A stretch of DNA of 35,238 nt from Halobacteriales archaeon QS_1_68_20 (GTDB lineage: Archaea > Halobacteriota > Halobacteria > Halobacteriales > PXRE01): contig PXRE01000003.1 in the NCBI GenBank assembly GCA_003021085.1, positions 1-35,238 on the forward strand, in the 5' to 3' direction. A program made the translations under genes and the position numbers. Positions 25,894-32,899 of this stretch are shown here, in pieces. How positions within the stretch are numbered: position 1 is the first letter of the stretch; every line of letters begins with the position of its first letter. Below the pieces are notes generated by a model that did no database searches, was not told where the DNA came from, and worked only from the letters and a program-made list of their open reading frames with translations.

Positions 25894-27432
25894 ATGTCAG
25901 ACGAAAACATCACCCGTCGTCGCGTCCTGCGGAGCACCGCAGCGGGCGCGGTTGCAACGGGAATGGCAGGAGAAACGTTCGCTCAAGAGAATCCGGAACC
26001 GCTCGACAGGACGATCATCGGCCTGACGCCCGACGCAGACTTCGGCGTCGCCGCCGAGAAGGCCAGCGAGGTCCGTCACCAGAACGACTTCGGCGACATC
26101 GGTAAGTCCGTGTCGGGGAAGTTCCCCGAGGCAGCGATCCAGGGGCTGGAGAACCACCCGCAGGTCCGGTACGTCGAGCAGGACCAGCGGGCCCACGCGC
26201 TCGCCCAGGAGACGCCGTACGGCATCAGCAAGGTCGGCGCCGACACCGCGCACGACAACGGGTACACCGGCAGTGGTGCCGACATCGCGATCCTCGACAC
26301 CGGGATCGACAGCGACCACGAGGATCTGCAGGCCAACCTCGGCGAAGGCAAAGACTTCACCGGCAAGGGCTCCTGGGAGGACGGCAACGGTCACGGGACC
26401 CACTGTGCCGGCACCGCGGACGCCGTCGACAACAGCACCGGCGTCGTGGGCGTCTCCACCGAGGCCACCCTGCACGCCGGGAAGGTACTCGACGACAGCG
26501 GTAGCGGTTCGTTCTCCGACATCGCGGCCGGCATCCGCTGGGCCGCCGACCAGGGCTACGACGTCGCCTCCCTGAGCCTCGGTGGCTCCTCCGGCACGTC
26601 GGAGCTGAAAGACGCCGTCGACTACGCCTACAACAACGGCGTGCTGGTCGTCGCTGCCGCGGGTAACGACGGCGAGTGTTGTGACTGTGTCAGTTACCCG
26701 GCGGTGTACTCCAACGCCATCGCCGTCAGCGCGACCGACAGCAACGACAACCTCGCCAGCTTCTCCTCGACGGGGCCGGAAGTCGAGATCGCCGCGCCCG
26801 GCAAGGACATCTACTCGACGTACAACGACGGCGGCTACAACACCCTGTCGGGCACGTCGATGGCCTGTCCGCACGTCTCCGGGGCTGGCGCCCTGCTGAT
26901 GGCCAACGGCTACTCGAACACCGAGGCCCGCGACCGGCTGAACAACACCGCGGACGACATCTGCCGGTGTGCGGAGGACCAGGGCTCCGGTCGGCTCAAC
27001 GCCGCGGCCGCGCTCGGCCTCGAATCGCCGTCGAGCTGTGACGGCGGCACCTCCTGCCAGAACTGCAGCGGCGGCGGTGGCTGTTTCATCACGACGGCGA
27101 CCGCCGGCGAGGGCGAGACGCTCGACTCGCTCCGGCGCTTCCGTGACGAGTCGATGGCCGCCACGCCGCTGGGTCGCGGCCTGGTCAGCCTCTACTACAA
27201 GATCAGTCCGCCCATCGCGGAGACCCTGGAGCGCAACCCCGACAGCCGCACCGCCAGCGTCGTCCGGAAGATCGTCGACACCTGCGCGGACCTGTCGGAC
27301 AAGCAGGAGGCGACGGACTCGCCGGTCGAGAGCGCGGCCCTCGGCGCCACGCTGACCGCCCTCTACATGGTCGGCATCACCGTCAGCGCCGGCGGCCACG
27401 CCAGCATCCGCGCTCGCGAACTGCTGGAGTAA
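25894..27432 (+). CDS. Halolysin-type protease S5 with CFI-box C-terminal domain
   Basis: A 512-residue protein: Tat signal (TRRRVLRSTAAGAVATGMAG), I9-like propeptide (about 40-98), catalytic domain with Asp135, His167, Asn258 and Ser322 (GTSMACPHVSGAGALLMANG). The core segment missing in S2 and S4 is present here (SYPAVYSNAIAVSATDSNDN). After Asn there is CCDC in place of PCSDC. A short Cys-rich joint (SCDGGTSCQNCSGGGG) leads to a CFI-box domain from Cys397 (CFITTATA, LRRFRDESMAATPLGRG, YYKISPPIAETL) with a hydrophobic segment near the end (LTALYMVGITVSAGG). This domain is nearly the same as that of S2 at the DNA level. The enzyme should be active and possibly membrane-attached by its C-terminus. 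Confidence 0.93.
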   Translation: MSDENITRRRVLRSTAAGAVATGMAGETFAQENPEPLDRTIIGLTPDADFGVAAEKASEVRHQNDFGDIGKSVSGKFPEAAIQGLENHPQVRYVEQDQRAHALAQETPYGISKVGADTAHDNGYTGSGADIAILDTGIDSDHEDLQANLGEGKDFTGKGSWEDGNGHGTHCAGTADAVDNSTGVVGVSTEATLHAGKVLDDSGSGSFSDIAAGIRWAADQGYDVASLSLGGSSGTSELKDAVDYAYNNGVLVVAAAGNDGECCDCVSYPAVYSNAIAVSATDSNDNLASFSSTGPEVEIAAPGKDIYSTYNDGGYNTLSGTSMACPHVSGAGALLMANGYSNTEARDRLNNTADDICRCAEDQGSGRLNAAAALGLESPSSCDGGTSCQNCSGGGGCFITTATAGEGETLDSLRRFRDESMAATPLGRGLVSLYYKISPPIAETLERNPDSRTASVVRKIVDTCADLSDKQEATDSPVESAALGATLTALYMVGITVSAGGHASIRARELLE

Positions 27433-27492
27433 TTGCGAGGAGTTCGAACGATCGGGGCCACCGCGTCCCGACCTAGCAGTCCCGACGTACCA

Positions 27493-27497
27493 TTTTT
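27493..27497 (+). terminator. T-tract terminator after S5
   Basis: TTTTT 61 nt after the stop codon; weaker case than for the other proteases because of the distance. Confidence 0.4.
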
Positions 27498-27599
27498 CGG
27501 CGTTCACCGCTTCCAGTGGATAGGGACGCCTGCAGGTGTCGTCGGGTGGTGGCCGGGAGACTCGCTCGCGACGAGAGGGTCGATCAGGACCCCATCTAA

Positions 27600-27675
27600 A
27601 ACAATCCTAATTATTTTATTATATTTAATTCTGTCTATAATAAAATATAATATAAATAGAATTGAAATTATTAGT
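27600..27675 (+). promoter_or_regulatory. AT-rich promoter of the 27676 gene, directly at the start codon
   Basis: About 75 bp of nearly pure A/T (TTATTTTATTATATTTAATT, AAAATATAATATAAATAGAA) reach the ATG itself. A TATA box centred near 27649 predicts a transcript starting at the ATG, unlike most other genes of the array, which have long leaders. Confidence 0.6.
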
Positions 27676-28086
27676 ATGTCCAGCGAGGACACCGAAGTCG
27701 GCAGACGAGTAGCACTGCAAAAGATGGGCGGAGCGGCGCTGGTCACGGTCGGCGCGTCGACAGGTGTCGCGTCCGCGGTCGACACGACCGACGTGACCAC
27801 CGGAAAGGCCAATCCCGACGGCGCCCACTCCGCGGAACTGAACGGCGAACTGGTGAGCCTCGAGTCCGACACGGAGGCGGAAGTGTACTTCGAGTACGCC
27901 GTCAACGAGGACGGCGCCAGTTTCGACGCCCGCACGGACGGCCAGACCCGCAACTCCGTCGGCACCTTCAGCGAGACAGTCGACGACCTGGAGGCGGACA
28001 CGGAGTACTACTTCCGTGCGGTCGCCGCCTCGGACGACGAGCGGACCGACGGCGACGTCGAGACGTTCGTCACCCACCCCGCGTAG
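27676..28086 (+). CDS. Small exported protein with one FN3-like domain
   Basis: A 136-residue protein. The N-terminus (GRRVALQKMGGAALVTVGAS) has a twin arginine followed by a hydrophobic run and ASA, a probable Tat or similar signal. The remaining 100 residues form one FN3-like beta domain: AHSAELNGELVSLESDTEAE, VYFEYAV and the closing LEADTEYYFRAVAASDDERT. This is the same module as the FN3-like domain of protease S2 (ADVYFEWG, LDSGTDYEFRAVAQGSDGSS). No catalytic residues or anchor are present. It is the third stand-alone module protein in the array; function unknown. Confidence 0.8.
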   Translation: MSSEDTEVGRRVALQKMGGAALVTVGASTGVASAVDTTDVTTGKANPDGAHSAELNGELVSLESDTEAEVYFEYAVNEDGASFDARTDGQTRNSVGTFSETVDDLEADTEYYFRAVAASDDERTDGDVETFVTHPA

Positions 28087-28337
28087 ACGTCGGCGACTCG
28101 ACCGCCATCCGCCGTCGGCGAACCGGTCGGCGCGGACGCCCCCGGCGAACTGCACCCCGGCGGTTGCCACCGGGCGATTGACCCCCGGCGGATGGCCGCC
28201 GGTGAACGGTCCCGTCGGGAGCGTACTCATCCGTTCTTTCGATCCGCGACCGACCGAGACGACCGACTTTCTGAGGGCTCCCACCTCCAGCAGGTGGTCG
28301 ACAGCCACTCCGGGGCGAGGTCGGCGGGGTGAGCCAC
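28087..28337. other. Intergenic DNA with short CCCCGGCGG-type repeats
   Basis: GC-rich DNA between the FN3-like gene and the S6 promoter. It contains several variants of CCCCGGCGG (28139-28205), some inverted (CCGCCGG), but no gene that I can support. Confidence 0.4.
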
Positions 28338-28405
28338 TATAATTTATTAATTTCAATATACTAATAAATACCATATTCAAGAAATAAAGTATAATATAAT
28401 CCGGG
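28338..28405 (+). promoter_or_regulatory. AT-rich promoter region of protease S6
   Basis: AT-rich patch with TATAATTTATTAATTTCAAT and AAAGTATAATATAATCC; the latter is the best TATA box. GTAGGCACACGCTAGACGG follows, like the S4 leader. A leader of about 100 nt ends with CGTGTGTCGA (28506-28515). Confidence 0.55.
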
Positions 28406-28522
28406 AGAATAGACGGAAGTAGGCACACGCTAGACGGGTCACGTCGCTGGGTAACGTCCGGCGAGCGGTGCACGGGAAGGACGTTCGGTCGCGTGAGCCG
28501 GGCCGCGTGTGTCGACGATACC

Positions 28523-30457
28523 ATGACACGAACCAACGTCTCTCGCCGTCACGTCCTCCGCGGGATCGCCGCGGGGTCGGCGGCCACGGGAATTGCAAGC
28601 GAAGCACTCGCGAGAGAGACCGACCGCAAGATCGTCGGGCTGAAAGCGACCGCGGGTTTCGACGTCGCCCGACAGAAAGCCGACGACGTGTACCGGGAGC
28701 TGGACTTCGGCCACGTCGGCAAGGCCGTCGCCGGCAAGTTCTCCGACCAGGCCCTGCAGGCCCTGGAGAACAACCCCAACGTCCGCTACGTTGAGCGAGA
28801 CGGCACGGTCCAGACGCTCGCCCAGACCCTGCCGTGGGGCGTCGACCGCGTGGACGCGGACGTCGCCCACGACGACGGGATCACGGGCAGCGGCGGCGAC
28901 ATCGCCATCATCGACACCGGCATCGACGCCACACACACCGACCTGGAGGCGAACCTCGGAACGGGCAAGGCCGTGGTGAACTGTTCCAGCGGGTGCGACA
29001 CCAACTGGGACGACGACAAGGGCCACGGCACCCACTGTGCCGGTATCGCGGATGCCATCGACAACAGCACGGGCGTCGTCGGCGTCTCCACGGAGGCGAC
29101 CCTCCACGCCGTGAAGGTCCTGGACCAGAACGGCTACGGGAGCTGGTCGGACGTGGCCGACGGCATCCGCTGGGTCGCCGACCAGGGCTACGACGTCGGC
29201 TCGATGAGCCTCGGCGCCTCCTCCGGCAGTTCCACCCTCAGAGACGCCTGCCAGTACGCCTACGACAACGGCGTCCTGCTGGTCGCCGCGGCGGGCAACA
29301 GCGGGCCGTGTAGCGACTGCGTGGGCTACCCGGCCGCCTACTCGACGGTGATGGCGGTGTCGGCGACCAACAGCGACGACGAATTGGCGAATTTCTCCTC
29401 GACGGGACCGGAGATCGAGATCGCCGCACCGGGCAAGGAGATCTACTCGACCTACAACGACGGCGGCTACACCACCCTCAAGGGCACGTCGATGGCGTGT
29501 CCGCACGTCTCGGGAGCCGGCGGGTTCCTGATGGCCAACGGCTACTCCAACACGCAGGCCCGCGACCGCCTGAAGTCCACCGCCGAGGACATCGGCCTCC
29601 CGGACAACGAGCAGGGCAGCGGACTGCTCGACGCCGCGGCCGCCGCGCCGTCGCAAGGCATCGGCGAGGTCGGCAGCGTCACTACCGACCAGCCCGACCG
29701 CTCGACGTGGTTCTCGGTTGGCTTCGACGGTAGCTACGACGACCCGGTAGTCATCATGAAGCCGGTCAGCTACAACGGCGGCCAGCCGGTCCACGTCCGT
29801 CTGCGCAACGTCACCGGCAGCGGCTTCGAGTTCCAGCTGGAGGAGTGGAACTACCTCAACGGCAAACACACCACCGAAACCATCCACTACCTCGTCGTCG
29901 AGAAAGGCGTGCACACCCTCGCCGACGGCACCACCATCGAGGCCGGCTCCACCCAGGTCGACGAGGACTTCAACTCCGCCAGCTTCTCGGCACCGTTCAG
30001 CTCCGCGCCGGTCGTGCTGGCCCAGCCCCAGACCAAAAACGGCGGCGACGAGGTCGTCTCCCGCCAGCGCAACGTGACCGCCAGCGGCCTGGAACTGCAA
30101 CTCCAGGAGGAGGAAGCCCGCGCCGGCTACCACACCTACGAGTCGGTGGGCTACGTGGCGGCGGAGGCGGGCAGCGGCAGCATCGACGGCTACGGCTACG
30201 AGTTCGGCGTCTTCGACGACGTCGTCACCGACGATTACTGGACCTGGGAGGGTTTCGCAAACAGCTACAACTCCCCGACGTTCGTCGCCGACATCCGCAC
30301 CTACAACGGTGGCGACACCAGCGAACTGCGTTACCGAAAGCTCGACAGCAACAGCGCCGAAGTCTACCTCGAAGAGGAACAGAGCGACGACGACGAGACA
30401 CACCACGCCGACGACCGCGTCGCCTACGCCGTCTTCGAGGCGGGTGCGACCCTGTAG
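28523..30457 (+). CDS. Halolysin-type protease S6 with three lectin-like C-terminal repeats
   Basis: A 644-residue protein: Tat signal ([20 protein letters not shown]), I9-like propeptide (about 34-92), catalytic domain with Asp131, His168, Asn259 and Ser323, all core segments intact. A Cys pair (NCSSGCDTNW) sits just before the His. From about 381 to the end there are three tandem beta-rich repeats of roughly 85-95 residues (about 381-475, 475-555, 555-644). Each has a W/F-rich start, a PxVxxxxxxxNGG motif, a charged VRLRNV/RQRNV/LRYRKL strand, an LEE-type strand and a final (V/A)Y-x-V-x-EAG-like strand. They resemble H-type lectin-like sandwich domains, but I am not sure of the family. They probably bind glycans or surface polymers. 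It is the last gene of the array. Confidence 0.92.
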   Translation: MTRTNVSRRHVLRGIAAGSAATGIASEALARETDRKIVGLKATAGFDVARQKADDVYRELDFGHVGKAVAGKFSDQALQALENNPNVRYVERDGTVQTLAQTLPWGVDRVDADVAHDDGITGSGGDIAIIDTGIDATHTDLEANLGTGKAVVNCSSGCDTNWDDDKGHGTHCAGIADAIDNSTGVVGVSTEATLHAVKVLDQNGYGSWSDVADGIRWVADQGYDVGSMSLGASSGSSTLRDACQYAYDNGVLLVAAAGNSGPCSDCVGYPAAYSTVMAVSATNSDDELANFSSTGPEIEIAAPGKEIYSTYNDGGYTTLKGTSMACPHVSGAGGFLMANGYSNTQARDRLKSTAEDIGLPDNEQGSGLLDAAAAAPSQGIGEVGSVTTDQPDRSTWFSVGFDGSYDDPVVIMKPVSYNGGQPVHVRLRNVTGSGFEFQLEEWNYLNGKHTTETIHYLVVEKGVHTLADGTTIEAGSTQVDEDFNSASFSAPFSSAPVVLAQPQTKNGGDEVVSRQRNVTASGLELQLQEEEARAGYHTYESVGYVAAEAGSGSIDGYGYEFGVFDDVVTDDYWTWEGFANSYNSPTFVADIRTYNGGDTSELRYRKLDSNSAEVYLEEEQSDDDETHHADDRVAYAVFEAGATL

Positions 30458-30483
30458 CGACCCGGCCTTCCGCGATACCGACC

Positions 30484-30488
30484 TTTTT
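30484..30488 (+). terminator. T-tract after S6, possibly also the promoter of the next gene
   Basis: CCTTTTTGC lies 26 nt after the S6 stop and its centre is 28 nt before the GTG of the DUF1028 gene. It can serve as the S6 terminator, as a weak TATA region for a leaderless transcript downstream, or both. Confidence 0.4.
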
Positions 30489-30513
30489 GCTGGCCGGACC
30501 CCTGTAGTCGCGC

Positions 30514-31290
30514 GTGACCTTCAGCATCTGCGTCCGAGAGCCCTACACCGACGGGGACGGCGACGAACAGTTGCGGTTCGGCGTCGCCGTGACGACTCGA
30601 CTGCCGGCCGTCGGCACGCTGTGTCCGTTCGCCAGCGAGAACGGCGCGGTGGCCACCCAGTCGCTGGTGAACGTCGACCTCGGCCGGAAGGGAATCGAGT
30701 ACCTCGACGACGGCCTGGGGGTCGAGGACGCCCTCCAGGCGCTGTTGAACGCCGACGAGGGTGCGCCACAGCGACAACTCCACGGCGTCGACGCCGAAGG
30801 GGCGTTCGTCTTCTCCGGCGAGGAGTGCAAGCCCTGGTACGGCCACCGGCGCGGCGACGGCTACACGGTCGCCGGGAACCTGCTGGTCGGTGAGGAAGTG
30901 CTCGGGGAGGCCGAACGCGCCTACGTCGAAGCTGCCCCGAACCACGACGGCCCCGACGACGCCCCGCCGCTGGCCGAGCGCCTGATCGACGCGCTCGCGG
31001 CGGGCCAGGAGGTCGGCGGCGACAAGCGCGAGGAGTTGCACGTCCAGAGCGCCGCCCTGCTGGTCGAGCGGACCGAGGACCGCGAGGCCGACCCCTACGA
31101 CGAGGACCTCAGGGTCGACGCCTCCGAGACGCCCATCCGGGACCTCCGGGAGACCTACGAACTCGCCAGCGACGGCTTCGAGGCCGCCCTGGAACGGGAC
31201 GAGGACGAGGAAGCAGACGACCAGGACGGCGATGACGCCGGTGCGGACGACGAGGCGACCGCGGACGACGCCGAGGGCGACGGCGAGTAA
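30514..31290 (+). CDS. DUF1028 family protein
   Basis: The 258-residue protein starts MTFSICVREPYTDGDGDEQL and continues RFGVAVTTRLPAVGTLCPFA, GAVATQSLVNVDLGRKGIE, then GYTVAGNLLVGEEVL. This is the DUF1028 pattern (MTFSI ... GVAVxSxxxAVG ... GAVATQ ... GNxL), a family thought to have an Ntn-hydrolase-like fold; its reaction is not known. The start is GTG, chosen because MTFSI is the conserved beginning. Family homology ends at about 215. The last 35 residues are a haloarchaeal D/E tail. It directly follows the protease array but has no obvious link to it. Confidence 0.88.
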   Translation: MTFSICVREPYTDGDGDEQLRFGVAVTTRLPAVGTLCPFASENGAVATQSLVNVDLGRKGIEYLDDGLGVEDALQALLNADEGAPQRQLHGVDAEGAFVFSGEECKPWYGHRRGDGYTVAGNLLVGEEVLGEAERAYVEAAPNHDGPDDAPPLAERLIDALAAGQEVGGDKREELHVQSAALLVERTEDREADPYDEDLRVDASETPIRDLRETYELASDGFEAALERDEDEEADDQDGDDAGADDEATADDAEGDGE

Positions 31291-31391
31291 GGTCGCCCGA
31301 CTATCGATGGCCGTCCGTGGGCCGTCAGGTCCCGCCGAGTAGGGGCAGGCGAACGTGGTGAGACTCCGGTAACCGGCGACGGTAAGGAGCT

Positions 31392-31772
31392 GTGTTTCGG
31401 GGTACGGGCGGGACTAGCACAGATAAAGTACATTATTACGGGACCGTCCGCTACCGCGACCCCGTGCGGGACCGGACGTACTGCCACCACTGCCGGTACC
31501 TGGCCGGCCGCAACGGCGGGTTCGGGCCGTCGGTGTACGGGTCGTACCTGACGCTGACCGACGCCGCCGAGACCCTGGCGGGGACCTCCTTCGCGGCGCC
31601 GCAGGCCGCGGCCGCCGGCGCGGTCGTCCTCGGCAACGGCCGCCCGGCGTTCGAGGAGGTGGCGGCCATCTTCAGGGGGATGGACCGGGTCGGCGTCTGC
31701 CCGGACGAGGCGGCCGCTGGCGGGCAACTGCTCGACGCGAAACACGCGTATCGCGCGACCGCCGAGGAGTGA
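31392..31772 (+). pseudogene. Remnant of another subtilase (Ser active-site end only)
   Basis: The frame encodes 126 residues from a GTG at 31392. Its second half (LTLTDAAETLAGTSFAAPQA, AAAGAVVLGNGRPAFEEVAA) is the catalytic-Ser region of an S8 protease, with GTSFAAP around the Ser and the usual following helix. The Asp and His regions, signal and propeptide are missing, and the first 50 residues (YCHHCRYLAGRNGGFGP) are not recognisable. The GTSFAAP motif differs from GTSMACP in S1-S6, so it derives from a different subtilase, not from the array. It is probably a dead fragment; a small expressed protein cannot be excluded. Confidence 0.55.
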
Positions 31773-31785
31773 GAACGGAGCGGCG

Positions 31786-32265
31786 TTAGACCGAGAACTC
31801 GTATAGGTCGTCGCCGACGTGGTGGATCGACTCGACGACCTTGCCCGAGTCGCCGACCATGTCGTCGCCGTCGGTCAGCGCGCGGCCGACCGCGAGGTAC
31901 TTGCCGTGGCTCTCCTCGTTGATCACGACCAGGTCGCCCTCGGAGATGCCGTCGTCGGCCTCGACGATACCCGGGCGCATCACGTCGGCGCCGTCGCTGA
32001 CGAACTGGATGGCGCCCGCGTCGACGGTGACGACGCCGGTGGTGGGGTCGTGGGCGTTGGCGCCGCTGACCGTCAGGAACGGCCCCTCGGGGAACTGGAC
32101 GACGTCGGGGTCGCCGTCGACCAGCACGAGGTCGAAGTCGACGCCCGTCAACTCGACCAGTTCGTACTGCTCGCCGTCGACGTCGACCCCGAGCTGGTCG
32201 GCGATGGCCTCCTCCAGGTCCCCGACCTCGTCGCTTCTGAGGTGGTGGCGAGACTTGACGTCCAT
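31786..32265 (-). CDS. Archaeal PUA-domain RNA-binding protein
   Basis: The 159-residue protein matches the archaeal PUA-domain family related to eukaryotic MCT-1/Tma20, small translation-linked RNA-binding proteins. An N-terminal domain (MDVKSRHHLRSDEVGDLEEA, about 1-75, with VELTGVDFDLVLVDG) is followed by the PUA domain (about 76-155): FLTVSGANA, VTVDAGAIQFVSDGADVMRPGI, GDLVVINEESHGKYLAVGRAL. I chose the ATG at 32265 because the family begins there and a TATA-like CATTTATCC is centred about 29 nt upstream; the open frame continues further without coding character. It converges on the subtilase remnant. Confidence 0.9.
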   Translation of the reverse strand: MDVKSRHHLRSDEVGDLEEAIADQLGVDVDGEQYELVELTGVDFDLVLVDGDPDVVQFPEGPFLTVSGANAHDPTTGVVTVDAGAIQFVSDGADVMRPGIVEADDGISEGDLVVINEESHGKYLAVGRALTDGDDMVGDSGKVVESIHHVGDDLYEFSV

Positions 32266-32484
32266 ACCCCGGACAACTCGCGTGCCGGGGATAAATGGCC
32301 CGTTCGGACCGCGGCGTGAGGCTGAATTACGAGGTGTGGAACAGACCACGCGGCGCACGCGAGCAACGCGCGCGCGGGTCCCGTGAGCCGTGCGAACGGT
32401 GGCCCGGGAGAGCTTGCTCTGGCGGTGGCCCGGGGAAGGCGCGGCGTCTCCGGCGAGCCGTGCGGGCCGGAGGCTCGTCAGCGC

Positions 32485-32573
32485 TTGGCTCTGACGGCGG
32501 CCCGGCGGGTCGGCCGCCGGGCCGACCCCCGCGGTTGGGGCGGCGTGAGGGTGCCCCCCAGGTCTTGCATGCG
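32485..32573 (-). repeat. Haloarchaeal intergenic repeat, copy B (inverted)
   Basis: On the minus strand this reads GCATGCAAGACCTGGGG, then CACCCTCACGCCGCCCCAAC and CGCGGGGGTCGGCCCGGCGG. It is a diverged copy of the sequences at 10872 and 35191. The DNA from 32266 to 32484 upstream of the PUA gene is similar GC-rich intergenic filler, with short inverted repeats (GGGAGAGCTTGCTCT), and no gene. Confidence 0.6.
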
Positions 32574-32640
32574 GTTAGTCTCGCTGGAACGCCAGGATCA
32601 ATCCCAGCGACCACTGGACCCGGGGATGGCCACCCCCTCC

Positions 32641-32675
32641 CCAGCCGACTGCGTTACTCACTCCGTTGTCGCGAG
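32641..32675 (+). repeat. 35-bp direct repeat, first copy
   Basis: CCAGCCGACTGCGTTACTCA plus CTCCGTTGTCGCGAG is repeated exactly at 32712-32746. A variant lies inverted in repeat copy A (11083 on). Confidence 0.75.
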
Positions 32676-32711
32676 CCTTCCGAGCGGCCACAATCTCGGC
32701 GTACAGCGCCC

Positions 32712-32746
32712 CCAGCCGACTGCGTTACTCACTCCGTTGTCGCGAG
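32712..32746 (+). repeat. 35-bp direct repeat, second copy
   Basis: Exact copy of 32641-32675, 71 bp further on; it runs into the first of three hairpins. Confidence 0.75.
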
Positions 32747-32816
32747 AGCGACGCTCTCGCTGGATCTCGCAGGAGCGAAGCTCCTGCGGACTCGTCGGAA
32801 ATCTCCGATTTCCGGG
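32742..32816. other. Three consecutive short hairpins
   Basis: GCGAGAGCG-A-CGCTCTCGC (32742-32760), GCAGGAGC-GAA-GCTCCTGC (32769-32787) and GGAAATC-TCC-GATTTCC (about 32799-32815) are perfect inverted repeats in a row. They lie in the DNA downstream of the DUF255 gene. They could end or stabilise its transcript, or be parts of the intergenic repeat family. Confidence 0.55.
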
Positions 32817-32899
32817 ATGCCAAAAACCTCCGATTTGTGAGCACGTTACTCGTCCCTCGCGCGCGCCACGCCGAAAGTCGAGGAAAGCTACTCGACGCA

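Noticed and set aside
32641..32746. Possible CRISPR array from the two 35-bp direct repeats
   Set aside because: Only two copies, 36 bp between them, no third repeat, no cas genes, and the repeat belongs to a dispersed intergenic family.
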